From contig CAWJLG010000018.1 in assembly GCA_963843595.1 (NCBI GenBank), positions 62,001 through 126,000 on the forward strand: a stretch of DNA of 64,000 bases, in the 5' to 3' direction. This DNA comes from CAIWHR01 sp963843595 (GTDB lineage: Bacteria; Pseudomonadota; Gammaproteobacteria; Burkholderiales; Casimicrobiaceae). This document shows positions 1 through 8,746 of this stretch, piece by piece. Position numbers and translations under genes: made by a program. A model generated the notes under the pieces. The model was not told the origin of the DNA and ran no database searches. It saw nothing but the letters and a program-made list of their open reading frames with translations. Within the stretch, counting starts at the first letter, position 1, and each line of letters opens with the position of its first letter.

Positions 1-2201
1 GCTATGTCGGCGGCACCGAGTGCACGGGTTGCCACGCCAACGCGCAGGCGGCGTGGCACGGGTCGGACCACGACCTCGCGATGCAGGTGGCGGACGAAAG
101 ATCGGTGCTCGGCGATTTCGCGAACGCGAAATTCGCCTATGCCGGGACCACGTCGACGTTCTCCCGCCGCGACGGCAAGTACTTCGTCAACACGGACGGG
201 CCGGACGGCAAGCTCGCCGACTACGAGATCAAGTACACGTTCGGCGTGCGTCCGCTGCAGCAATATCTGATCGAATTTCCCGGCGGCCGCATGCAGGCAC
301 TGTCCATCGCGTGGGATTCGCGTCCGAAGGAACAAGGGGGGCAGCGCTGGTTCCATCTGTACCCGGGGCAGAACATCAAGGCCGGCGATTGGTTGCACTG
401 GACGTCCGCCGGCCAGAACTGGAATTTCACCTGCGCCGAGTGCCACTCGACCAACCTCCGGAAGAACTACGACGCGATCGCCGGAACGTTCAAGACGACG
501 TGGTCCGAACTCGACGTGTCGTGCGAAGCGTGCCATGGTCCCGGCTCGAATCACGTCGCCTGGGCGAGGAAGCAGGGCGACTGGGAGGCGCTGGCCCCAA
601 GCAAGGGTCTAGCGCTGGCGCTGGACGAGCGCAAGGGCGTGGCGTGGGTGCCGATCACCGAGACCGGCAATGCCAAACGGAGCGCGCCGAGAGTGGCCGC
701 CCGCGAGATCGAAATGTGCGCGCGCTGCCATGGCCGCGCGAGCCGAATCTCCGATGACTACGTGCACGGCAAGCCGCCGCTCGACACGCACCGCCTCGCA
801 CTGCTCGACGACGGTCTGTACTGGAACGACGGCCAGATGCGCGACGAGGTCTACAACTGGGGCTCGTTCGTGCAGAGCAGGATGTACGCGGCGGGGGTCA
901 CCTGTTCGGATTGCCACGATCCCCATTCGCTCAAGGTCAGGGCGCCCGGCAATGGGGTGTGCGCGCAATGCCATCAGCCCGCGAAGTTCGACAGCACGGG
1001 GCATACGCATCATGCAACCGGTACGCCCGGCGCCGCATGCGTCGCCTGCCACATGCCGACGACGACCTACATGGTGGTCGATCCGCGTCACGATCATTCG
1101 ATGCGCATTCCCCGACCCGACCTCTCCGCGAAGCTGGGGGTGCCGAATGCCTGCAACGGCTGCCACACCAGACAGACCGCGCAGTGGGCGGCTGACGCGA
1201 TCGGAAAGTGGACGGGCAGGGCGCCGACGAGCTACCAGAACTTCGCGGAAGCGCTGCACGCGGGCTCCATCGGCGCGCCCGGTTCGCGCGGTGCGCTGCT
1301 CACGTTGATCGACGACAAGACGCAGCCGGCGCTGGTTCGCGCCAGTGCGATCCAACGGCTCGCCCACCTGCTCACGCCGACGACCTTCGATGCCGTGTCA
1401 CGCTCCTTGAACGATGTGGATTCCATCGTGCGACTGGCGGCCGTCGAAGCCCTTGCGAGCATCGAGCCCGCGGCGCGGCAGCGCTATCTTCCGCGCATGC
1501 TCGACGATCCGGTGCGGGCCGTGCGCATCGAGGCCGCGCGCGCGCTTGCGGGCGAGCCGGAGCGGCAATTGCCCGCGAGCCAGCGCGCCGCGTTCACCAA
1601 GGCGCTCGCAGAGTACGTGGCGGTGCAGACCTACAACGCCGACCGCCCCGAGGGACGCACAAGTCTCGGCAATCTGTACGCGCAACGCGGTGACGCTGCC
1701 GCCGCCATCGTCGAATACCGGAAGGCGTTCGAGATCGACCCGACCTTCGTCGCGGCATATGCGAATCTCGCCGACTTGTATCGCGCTCGCGGCGCCGACG
1801 GTGAAGCGATCGTGACGCTGCGTGACGGGCTTGCGCGTAATCCCCGCGCAGCGGTGCTGCACCACGCGCTGGGGCTGGCGCTCGTGCGCCAGAAGCAGAC
1901 CACCGAAGGGCTGAAAGAGTTGCGCACTGCCGTACAGCTTGCGCCGGAGAGCGCCCGGTTCGCCTACGTCTATGGCGTGGCGCTCAATGACGCAGGCCAG
2001 ACTCAGGAGGCCATCCGGCTACTCGCGACAAACTTGAAGCGCGAACCCTACGATCGCGACCTGCTGTCCGGACTCGCGTACTTCACCGCCCAGGCGGGCA
2101 ATCGCGAACAAGCGCTGGTCTACGTCAACCAACTGCGCGAGCTCGACCCCGAGAACGTCGAGTACGCGCAGATGGCGAAGCAGTTCGAGAACAGACCGTA
2201 G
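1..2201 (+). CDS. Multiheme c-type cytochrome with HEAT and TPR repeats (5' truncated by window edge)
   Basis: The reading frame is already open at base 3 and ends at TAG 2199-2201, so the N-terminus and signal peptide lie outside the window. Eight CXXCH haem-binding motifs are visible in order: CTGCH, CAECH, CEACH, CARCH, CSDCH, CAQCH, CVACH and CNGCH, spread over roughly the first 370 residues, as in the cytochrome c554/NrfA-like multihaem families. A HEAT-like helical segment follows, then about four TPR units to the end. Such proteins are periplasmic or outer-surface electron carriers; the TPR tail suggests docking to a partner. The substrate is not identifiable. The last ~30 codons recur in degraded form near 17.06-17.15 kb. 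Confidence is high for the family and low for the specific role. Confidence 0.85.
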   Translation, partial: YVGGTECTGCHANAQAAWHGSDHDLAMQVADERSVLGDFANAKFAYAGTTSTFSRRDGKYFVNTDGPDGKLADYEIKYTFGVRPLQQYLIEFPGGRMQALSIAWDSRPKEQGGQRWFHLYPGQNIKAGDWLHWTSAGQNWNFTCAECHSTNLRKNYDAIAGTFKTTWSELDVSCEACHGPGSNHVAWARKQGDWEALAPSKGLALALDERKGVAWVPITETGNAKRSAPRVAAREIEMCARCHGRASRISDDYVHGKPPLDTHRLALLDDGLYWNDGQMRDEVYNWGSFVQSRMYAAGVTCSDCHDPHSLKVRAPGNGVCAQCHQPAKFDSTGHTHHATGTPGAACVACHMPTTTYMVVDPRHDHSMRIPRPDLSAKLGVPNACNGCHTRQTAQWAADAIGKWTGRAPTSYQNFAEALHAGSIGAPGSRGALLTLIDDKTQPALVRASAIQRLAHLLTPTTFDAVSRSLNDVDSIVRLAAVEALASIEPAARQRYLPRMLDDPVRAVRIEAARALAGEPERQLPASQRAAFTKALAEYVAVQTYNADRPEGRTSLGNLYAQRGDAAAAIVEYRKAFEIDPTFVAAYANLADLYRARGADGEAIVTLRDGLARNPRAAVLHHALGLALVRQKQTTEGLKELRTAVQLAPESARFAYVYGVALNDAGQTQEAIRLLATNLKREPYDRDLLSGLAYFTAQAGNREQALVYVNQLRELDPENVEYAQMAKQFENRP

Positions 2202-2434
2202 CCGCGCCATTGTTGCGGTCGCGGCCCTTGCTGGCCGCGGACGTCGTCGGCACCCGGATCGAGTACGACCCAGTCGGCATAATCGAGCAGTCTTCTCGCC
2301 TGCGACCCAAGGCAACGCATCTGGTCTTCGACCGAGCGCTCCGACTCTCTTCCACCCGGGCGCTCGAACAGGAAATGACCGACCAGGCCATGCCATTGCA
2401 CCGCAGGTGCACATGCGGACCGGACGTGCTCCAC

Positions 2435-2742
2435 CTAGTCCGCCAGCGGCACGCTACGGCCTCGCCAGTGGATACGCCGGGAGACCCGCACGCGGAAGAT
2501 GCCGAGGAAGAACATGAGAGTGAAGAACGGATGATGGCCGCTCATCGGTTACGCCGGGCCTCGCGGTGAGCGATCGGCAGCACACTCACGCACGACATGA
2601 CCGGCATCTCGGACTTGCGATAGCCACACGGCGCAACGTACTCGAATCCACCGACTTCCCCACAGAGCCGCGATTGCAGGTCTAGAATTCTGGAACCAGA
2701 CCGGGACGGGAATGCGATGGACCTCATGCAACTGCTGCACAT
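2435..2742 (-). pseudogene. Possible relic of a family 2 glycosyltransferase C-terminus
   Basis: Two short minus-strand frames overlap by ATGA at 2542-2545. The downstream one (2545 to 2435, 36 residues) reads MSGHHPFFTLMFFLGIF and ends with RIHWRGRSVPLAD. This resembles the last membrane helix and the W-R-G tail of membrane glycosyltransferases. The upstream one (2742 to 2542) is not recognised. No catalytic domain is present, so this is at most a relic. The resemblance is from memory of the family and is weak. Confidence 0.25.
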
Positions 2743-2788
2743 CGTGCTGCACTTCGACCAGAACCTGGGCAGCGCGATCGGCCATTTG
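2717..2788 (+). pseudogene. dedA: 5' relic of a DedA-family membrane protein gene
   Basis: A frame starting at ATG 2717 begins MDLMQLLHIVLHFDQNLG, which matches the usual first ~20 residues of betaproteobacterial DedA proteins. The resemblance stops after about 24 residues, where the conserved hydrophobic block that should follow is missing. The rest of the frame, to about 2908, looks non-coding and runs into the convergent TauE gene. I read it as the truncated head of a deleted dedA gene. The match is short, so chance is possible. Confidence 0.4.
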
Positions 2789-2841
2789 GCCAGCCATGCC
2801 TGCGAAGCGGGAGCACCGAGAGGACGGCATTGGGGTTCCGC

Positions 2842-3603
2842 TTATCGCGACAAGCCTGTCGTGCCGTCATACAACAACTTCACTCCGATGCCGAGCAGAG
2901 CCCAATAACTGATTTGGTAGAAGACTCTTTCATCCAGCTTGCCCTGGATGACCACCCCGAGCTTAACGCCGATCGGCACGAGCGGCAGCAGCACGAACGC
3001 GGTCGCGAGATTGGTAAGATCGAGTTGCCCCAGAAAGGCGTACGGGACGATCTTCGCGTAGTTCGAGGCGAAGAAGAACCATACCGTCGTGCCGACGTAC
3101 ACGTTTCGATCGAGCCTCTGCGGCAGCAGGTACGCCATGATCGGCGCGGAACCCGCGTGCGCGACGAAACTGGTAAGTCCGGAGAGGCTCGACCAGAAAA
3201 CGCCGCGCGGCCACGACGCTGTTGCGGGCGGGCGATTGCGCGCCCAGCCAATGATGTTGTTCAGCGCAAAGGCGACGGCAATCGTACCAATTACAATGCG
3301 CATGATCTCGCGCGGCACTACGGTGAAGACGAGCGCCCCAACCACGATGCCAATGGCGAGACCCGTGAGCAGGATTGGCATATTGCGCCGATCGTAGACG
3401 CCTCTGAACGCGCGCAGCCCGAAAAGATCGATGAAGCACAGGATCGGCAGCATCAACGCGGCGGCCTGCAGCGGCGGGATGACGAGTGAGAGGAGCGGAA
3501 CCGCCATCCCACCGAAGAGACCCGGAATTCCGGTCTTGGAAATTCCGCTTAGCAGGACGACCGGAATGGCGATGGCGTAGAAGAGTGGATCAGTGATGAG
3601 CAT
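2842..3603 (-). CDS. TauE/SafE (TSUP) family permease
   Basis: This 253-residue integral membrane protein has about eight hydrophobic segments and is typical in length for the sulfite exporter TauE/SafE family. The N-terminal half carries the glycine-rich stretch SGISKTGIPGLFGG and the second half repeats a related block around the LTSFVAHAGSAPIMAYLLP segment, reflecting the internal duplication of the fold. Family members export sulfite, sulfoacetate or other organosulfur anions, or move them in exchange. The gene stands alone: its upstream side has only a short spacer and its 3' side faces relic sequence. A sulfite-oxidising unit lies 34 kb away, so a link to sulfur metabolism is plausible but unproven. 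Confidence 0.85.
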   Translation of the reverse strand: MLITDPLFYAIAIPVVLLSGISKTGIPGLFGGMAVPLLSLVIPPLQAAALMLPILCFIDLFGLRAFRGVYDRRNMPILLTGLAIGIVVGALVFTVVPREIMRIVIGTIAVAFALNNIIGWARNRPPATASWPRGVFWSSLSGLTSFVAHAGSAPIMAYLLPQRLDRNVYVGTTVWFFFASNYAKIVPYAFLGQLDLTNLATAFVLLPLVPIGVKLGVVIQGKLDERVFYQISYWALLGIGVKLLYDGTTGLSR

Positions 3604-3754
3604 TGCGGTGCGCGGTAACGGCCACGGACGTCAGGGCCTCCAACGAACTGGACCAACCATCGTTGGATGCCAATATGTTGACTTCTTTCCGGAAACTTGG
3701 GCAGCGACGTCGGTGGTCTAGGCATCTTTCAGCAAGGACAGTCGAATACCTGAA

Positions 3755-3904
3755 ATGGCCGTGCGTTCCTGCAACCCGGACGACGCCGTATGCGCGCCCA
3801 ATCCGACCGGTGTGCCAGAACGCGCCACGCTCGCCCTTCTCGGCCTCGGCCTTGCCGGACTCGGCTTCTCGCGCCGCAATCTTGCAGAAAGGTCGCCGGG
3901 CTAA
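3755..3904 (+). pseudogene. Orphan PEP-CTERM sorting signal (C-terminal relic of an exported protein)
   Basis: A 49-codon frame from ATG 3755 to TAA 3902-3904 ends with VPERATLALLGLGLAGLGF followed by SRRN. This is the three-part PEP-CTERM architecture: a V-P-E-P-like motif (here P to R at the fourth position), one hydrophobic helix and an arginine cluster. Such tails are recognised by EpsH-type exosortases. The residues before it (CNPDDAVCAPNPTG) look like the usual linker, but no exported domain or signal peptide precedes it. It therefore looks like the remaining 3' end of a lost gene. Its stop overlaps the stop of the convergent gene. The tail itself is clear; that it is a relic rather than a tiny functional gene is inference. 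Confidence 0.6.
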
Positions 3905-4425
3905 GAGCTGCCAAGCGGCTCGCGCAGCGACTGGATGATTCGCCGGTCGAACTGCTTCCGCTGGTCCGGCGTCAACGCCGCGTAGAGCGCCGCCATCCGC
4001 TCGCGCGCCAGGCGTATCGCATCGGCGCGCTCGGTATCGTCGTCGGCAATCGTCCCGACGACAACTTCGGCGGACACGGTGCTGGCGTCGCCGGTGCGGA
4101 ATGCCGACACGTGGCGGGCACGCAAGCGTTCGGCGTCAGCGGCGTTGCGCACCTGGCGCTCGAAGCTGTCGAATAGGGGTGCCTGATCGGCGGTCAGATT
4201 GAGGTCAATGCGCAGCGATGGCAACTCACGCTCGACGGCCGCGACGGGATCGAACAGTGCCTGGGTCGTGCCGCGAGGGCTGGCATTGTCGGGACGCGCC
4301 GAGCGCATCGATCCGGTATCGCCGCGGTCGCGAGGCCGCCCACCGTATTGCGCGTGCGCGTTCACTGCGACGGCGCTCGCGAAGAGCGCCGCCATCGACA
4401 CGAAAGAACGCCTAGAACGCTTCAT
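3901..4425 (-). CDS. Periplasmic LTXXQ-motif (Spy/CpxP-like) protein
   Basis: The protein is about 174 residues from the chosen start MKRSRRSF, which opens a signal peptide ending near AHAQ. An in-frame ATG at 4506 would put 27 unlikely residues before that signal. Two LTXXQ-type motifs are visible, LTADQ and LTPDQ, about 85 residues apart and separated by charged helix, as in Spy/CpxP-like periplasmic chaperones that respond to envelope or metal stress. A purine-rich GGAGG lies about 18 bases upstream of the chosen start, farther than usual. No two-component partner is adjacent, so the function is inferred from the motif only. Confidence 0.65.
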   Translation of the reverse strand: MKRSRRSFVSMAALFASAVAVNAHAQYGGRPRDRGDTGSMRSARPDNASPRGTTQALFDPVAAVERELPSLRIDLNLTADQAPLFDSFERQVRNAADAERLRARHVSAFRTGDASTVSAEVVVGTIADDDTERADAIRLARERMAALYAALTPDQRKQFDRRIIQSLREPLGSS

Positions 4426-4875
4426 AACGATAGGAAAGCCAATCCTCCGTAGGAGGCCACCGAGGCAGCGTATCACGGGTTGACGCGAGTGGGCCAACGG
4501 CGACATGGGGTTGGCGGGAGTCTCGCTGCGCGGCTTCTCGGCGCCTCGCGAATGTCACCCTTCGGGGCGAGCCCTGTCTCTCACTCATCCTGATAGCGGA
4601 CGCTCGCGGGAACGTGTGCTCACTGGAAACTCTTTCGACAGAGGTCGGCTGCAGGCAGTTGCAAGTCGGCTTGTTGGATAGCGGACATTACCCCCGGGGC
4701 GACGCGAAGTCCGCAAAGTGCACTCCTTGCCGCGGTTGGCGTTCGATCGATCGCCAACTGAGACAACTGGTGCGGAATGCGTCGGCGACTGCGGAAGTGA
4801 TCGCAGATCCGGCTGCGGTCCGAGTCTTTCTCTTCCTGTCCGTGCAGCTTCCCAGCAGGCGCCGTGTGCGTCGGC
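4426..4875. other. 450-bp intergenic stretch, no supported gene
   Basis: This lies between the divergent start of the LTXXQ gene and the 3' end of the AraC-type gene. The open frames here are low-complexity arginine-rich shadows with no recognisable domain, signal peptide or ribosome binding site. The promoter of the LTXXQ gene should lie in the first ~100 bases, but no clear -35/-10 pair could be picked out. Confidence 0.4.
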
Positions 4876-5940
4876 TTACCGAGCCGACCTTTGCCTTGCC
4901 CGCCATTCGTGCGGGCTCGCGTTCGACCAGCCGCGGAAGGCGCGCGAGAACACGGCGACATCCGAGTAGCGCAGGATCGCTGCCACTTCCGATACCGGCA
5001 GTTCCGTGTCGCGAAGCAGATGGTGCGCCAACTCACGTCGCACCTCGCTCACCAGTCCGCGGACGGTCGCGCCCTCTTCCCGGAGACGCCGCCGCAGCGT
5101 TCGCTCGTGCAGACCGTACAGTCGGGCGATGTTCGCAGACGACGCCGACCCCGCGAAGATCATGGCATGGAACGAGCGACGTACCTGCGCGACAAAGCTC
5201 GACATCGGTTGCGATGGTATGGCCTCGATGGCGCGGGTGGCGGCGGCAAACGCATTCGGGTCTGCACCGTCGATGGTGTGGTCGAGCCACCGCGACTCGA
5301 AGACGACAGCCGACAGCGGTGCATCGAACTCGACGCGCGCGCTGAAGAACTGCTGCAACGGCGCAGGGTTCGTGGGCCGGCTGTGCGATAGCTGGATCAC
5401 CCGCGGCGTCCACGAACGGCCGCACAGTTCGCGCATCAGCAAGTACTGCATGGCGATGGCGCCGTCGAGGATCTGTTCGGCGGCAGGAGTCTGGCCCGCG
5501 AAGAGCGCATAGCCGAGCGCCGTCTGGTCGTGGCCGACGTCGAGCGACAGCGAGACCGCGCCCCGGTCGTGGATCTCCAGGTGCAGCGTCGCCATCCGCA
5601 ACGCTTCGCGGACTGTCGGAGCATTGCGCGTCAGCTGGCCGAGAAGCCCGAGCGCTTCCATTCGGAACTGCTGGCCGATGAGAAGCCCGAAATGCGAGCA
5701 GCCCGTCACCTCCACGCAGGCCTCGAGCAGCTTCCCAAGGGCGGCGAAGGACACATGGTGCTCAGGATCGTCGAAGAGGCGCGCGTCGAGGCCCACGCGT
5801 TCGAGCACGCTTGCCGGATCGATGCCGCGCCCTGCCAGCAGCGAAGGAATCGGCATGAGCGGACCCACCCTGACGTCCCCGAATGGATCGCTCTGCGCGG
5901 CCTGTGCCCGGCGCCGGTCGCCCTCCCGAACTGGACGCAT
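4876..5940 (-). CDS. AraC-family transcriptional regulator (OruR/ArgR-like, Arabinose_bd N-terminus)
   Basis: The protein is 354 residues from ATG 5940, which is preceded by GAGAGGGG; a longer frame to 5994 lacks such a site. The N-terminal ~200 residues resemble the ligand-sensing domain found in AraC-type regulators of the OruR group (around LLEACVEVTGCSHFGLLIG). The C-terminal ~100 residues hold two helix-turn-helix units, around NIARLYGLHERTLRRRL and LPVSEVAAILRYSDVAVFS. The length fits this subfamily. It points away from the envelope gene cluster that begins at 6300, an arrangement typical of a local regulator. The ligand is unknown. Control of the neighbouring cluster is inference from position. 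Confidence 0.85.
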   Translation of the reverse strand: MRPVREGDRRRAQAAQSDPFGDVRVGPLMPIPSLLAGRGIDPASVLERVGLDARLFDDPEHHVSFAALGKLLEACVEVTGCSHFGLLIGQQFRMEALGLLGQLTRNAPTVREALRMATLHLEIHDRGAVSLSLDVGHDQTALGYALFAGQTPAAEQILDGAIAMQYLLMRELCGRSWTPRVIQLSHSRPTNPAPLQQFFSARVEFDAPLSAVVFESRWLDHTIDGADPNAFAAATRAIEAIPSQPMSSFVAQVRRSFHAMIFAGSASSANIARLYGLHERTLRRRLREEGATVRGLVSEVRRELAHHLLRDTELPVSEVAAILRYSDVAVFSRAFRGWSNASPHEWRARQRSAR

Positions 5941-6299
5941 CGCCCCTCTCTCGGAACCCTGCTGGCGCCCCCGGATTCGTCGACCTCTCGGCACTCATGG
6001 TCCGACCCGACGTTGCGTCGTTTGACCCCGGTCAACGGAGATGTCGTTGTCTACGGAGTCGTCCCAGTTCCGCCGTGATTTTGTCCGCAAATGCACGGAA
6101 ATCGCAACCCGGTGGACGCATAGTGTCTTGGCGCCGCACCTTCGGCCAAAGGAAGGGCCGTAAAAGGATGCGCGGGCACCCCGCCGGGCAATCTCCGCCG
6201 GCCGACCGTCGGCGACGGTAGGGCGAGGCAAGCGACCGAGATGGCACCGGGACGTCGATAGGCATGTCGACGTCTAGGTCTGCTCTCGAGGGACAACCG
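5941..6299. promoter_or_regulatory. Divergent control region between AraC-type gene and envelope cluster
   Basis: This 359-bp non-coding gap separates the two outward-facing genes, so promoters for both should lie here. GAGAGGGG just before 5940 and GAGGGA just before 6300 are plausible ribosome binding sites. I could not pick a convincing promoter or a direct-repeat AraC operator by eye. Confidence 0.4.
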
Positions 6300-7163
6300 A
6301 TGAAGGAGCGGTGGAACGTGTCGCCGAGCGTGGACGCTTCTGGTGCGCGAAACCCTTCACCACGGCTGGGCGTCGGGCTGCTGGTGCTCGGCCTGACGCT
6401 GGCCTCGCCCGTCCACGCGGCCATGAGCCCCGAGGAGCTCGCGAAGATCGCCCAAAACCCGATCGGCAACATGGTGAGCCTGCCGTTCCAGAACGACAGC
6501 AACTTCGACGTCGGACCGCGCAACGGCACCCAGAACATCCTCAACATCCAGCCCGTTTACCCGATCGAGGTGAATAGGGACTGAAACGTGATCACGCGGA
6601 CGATCCTTCCTCTCGTGTGGCAGCCGGGCTACGTCGAAGGGCAGGGCACGACGTACGGCCTGGGCGACTTGCAGTTCTCGGCGTTCCTTTCGCCGAGCGA
6701 GCCGGTTCCCGGCGGCCTCATCTGGGGCGTTGGCGCGATCGTCCAGGCACCGACGGACACGCACGACCTCGGCAACAAGAACTGGGGCCTCGGCCCGACC
6801 GCCGTCGTGCTGCGGCTCGACAAGGGCAGCCCCTGGGTCTACGGCGTGCTCGTCAACAACGTCTGGTCCCTCACAAGCAGCCAGCGCGGCGGCTCATACA
6901 GCAATTTTCTGCTCCAGCCCTTCGTCAACTACAACCTGCCGGGTGGAACGTACTTCAACTCGGCGCCGATCATCACCACCAACTGGAAGGCCGACCGCGG
7001 ACAGCAGTGGACGGTTCCGCTGGGCCTCGGCGTCGGCCACATCTTCCACCTCGGCAGGCTTCCGCTGAAGGCGCAGATCGGCGCGTACTACAACGTCGTG
7101 AAGCCGGACGACGGCGCCAACTGGCAGCTGCGCGCGCAGGTGCAGCTGATGTTCCCGAAATAG
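6300..7163 (+). CDS. Outer-membrane beta-barrel (MetA-like transporter family), interrupted by an in-frame TGA
   Basis: From ATG 6300 (after GAGGGA) the product opens with a signal peptide ending near SPVHA and continues with an alternating polar/hydrophobic barrel pattern to TAG 7161-7163, about 287 codons. The same frame is broken only by TGA at 6582-6584, between VYPIEVNRD and NVITRTILPLVWQPG. The expected residue there is tryptophan (D-W-N in this family), so one G to A change explains it. The family is exported, annotated as 'transporter' or phenol-degradation MetA-like, with no firmly known substrate. It is the first gene of the same-strand envelope cluster. The stop may be a sequencing error or a real nonsense mutation. 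Confidence 0.7.
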
Positions 7164-7208
7164 CGACGAATCGACGGTCTGCACCGCCTCGAGTCGAAGA
7201 CTTCCGCC

Positions 7209-8640
7209 ATGAAATCTGCCCACTTTTTCCGCAATGTGATGACCGCGCTGTGCGCGACTGCGCTGTGCGTTGCTTCGCTTCCCATCGCCGGGGAGGGTGC
7301 CAAGGCGCCCGGCGCTGTCGACGCAATCAAGATCGCGACCGAGGCCTACATCTACGGCTATCCGTTGATCACGTTCGACATGGCGCGCAGACAACAGACG
7401 AACGTCGCCGCGCCCGACGCCGAGCACGCGCCGATGGGGCAGATGATCAGGATGCGCAGCTATCCCGCCGTCGACAACCACTGCTGCGCTGCGCCCAACG
7501 CCGACACGCTTTACACGATCGCATGGCTCGACGTGTCCGCGGAACCGTGGGTCGTCGGCATTCCGGACATGGGCGATCGCTATTACATCGTGCCGATGCT
7601 CTCCGGCTGGTCGGAGGTTTTCAAGGTGGCGAGTCCCTCCACGACCGGGAGCAAGGCGCAGACGTACGCGATTACCGGCCCCGGCTGGTCCGGATCGCTC
7701 CCCAAAGGCGTGACGCAGGTCAAGTCGCCGACCGGGATGGTGTGGATTCTCGGGCGCGTCTACAGCACCGGTACGCCCGAGGACTACAAGGCGGTGCACG
7801 CGCTGCAGGACCAGTTCACCGTCGTTCCGCTGTCCGCATACGGCAAGACCTACGCCGCACCGCCGGGCGTGGTCGATCGCCGCGGTCGACATGAAGACGG
7901 CGGTGCGCAAGCAGGTCAATGCGCTCGACATCGAGGTCTACTTCAATCGTCTGGCCGCGCTGATGAAAGCCAATCCGCCGACGGCGCAGGACGCGCCGAT
8001 GGTCGCGCGGATGGCCCAGATCGGGCTCGTGCCCGGCAAGGACTTCGACGCAACCAGGCTCGGGTTCTTCGACCTGGAGGCGCTGCGGCTGGTCCCGAAG
8101 CTCGCCTTGCTGGAGATGGGCCTGCACCTCAAGCAGCAAAAGACCACCAACGGCTGGCTCTATTTCACGAAGGGCGTGGGCAATTTCGGCACCGACTACT
8201 TGACGCGCGGCATGGCCAACCTGCTCGGCCCCGGCTGGAACCGCCCGCAGGACGCCGTGTATCCGCTGTCGCAGAAGGACGCGAACGGCGACGAGTACGA
8301 CGGCGCCAAGCACAAATACGTGCTGCGCTTCGAGAAGGGCAAGCTGCCGCCGGCAGAGGCGTTCTGGTCGATCACGATGTACGACGAGGACTTCTTCTTC
8401 GTCCCGAACGCGATCAATCGCTACGACCTCGCCAAGCGCGACAAGCTGGTCGCCAACCCTGACGGCTCGGTCGACCTGTACCTCCAGGCGGAATCGCCGG
8501 GCAAGGACAGGGAGGCCAACTGGCTGCCGGCGCCGAAGGGCAAGTTCGTCCTCGTGATGCGGATCTACCAGCCGGCGAAGACGTCGCCGTCGATCCTCGA
8601 CGGTCGTGGACGCCGCCGCCGGTGAAGCGCGCGCCGCTGG
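7209..8640 (+). CDS. DUF1254/DUF1214 exported protein, interrupted by two single-base frameshifts
   Basis: The N-terminal part from ATG 7209 has a signal peptide and the DUF1254 block (ATEAYIYGYPLITFDMARRQ, then NADTLYTIAWLDVS). The frame is lost near 7876-7882, where one extra base sits before ATG 7891. The protein resumes there as DMKTAVRKQVNAL and runs through DUF1214 (FWSITMYDEDFFFVPNAINR, NWLPAPKGKFVLVMRIY). A missing base near 8604 derails the last residues: the expected WTPPPVKR is encoded just out of frame. Proteins of this pair of domains are exported and about 430-480 residues long, and the repaired length fits. Biochemical activity is not established. A second, truncated DUF1214 copy lies at 34.4 kb. 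Confidence 0.75.
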
Positions 8641-8746
8641 AGGCGGCGGTATTCAGCCCGTCCAATCAGCAACGACTGGGGCGTTGCGAAGGCGACGCCC
8701 GAGACCGACAACCCAAGCTTTCTAGCGTAAAGAGAGGACGATCGAT

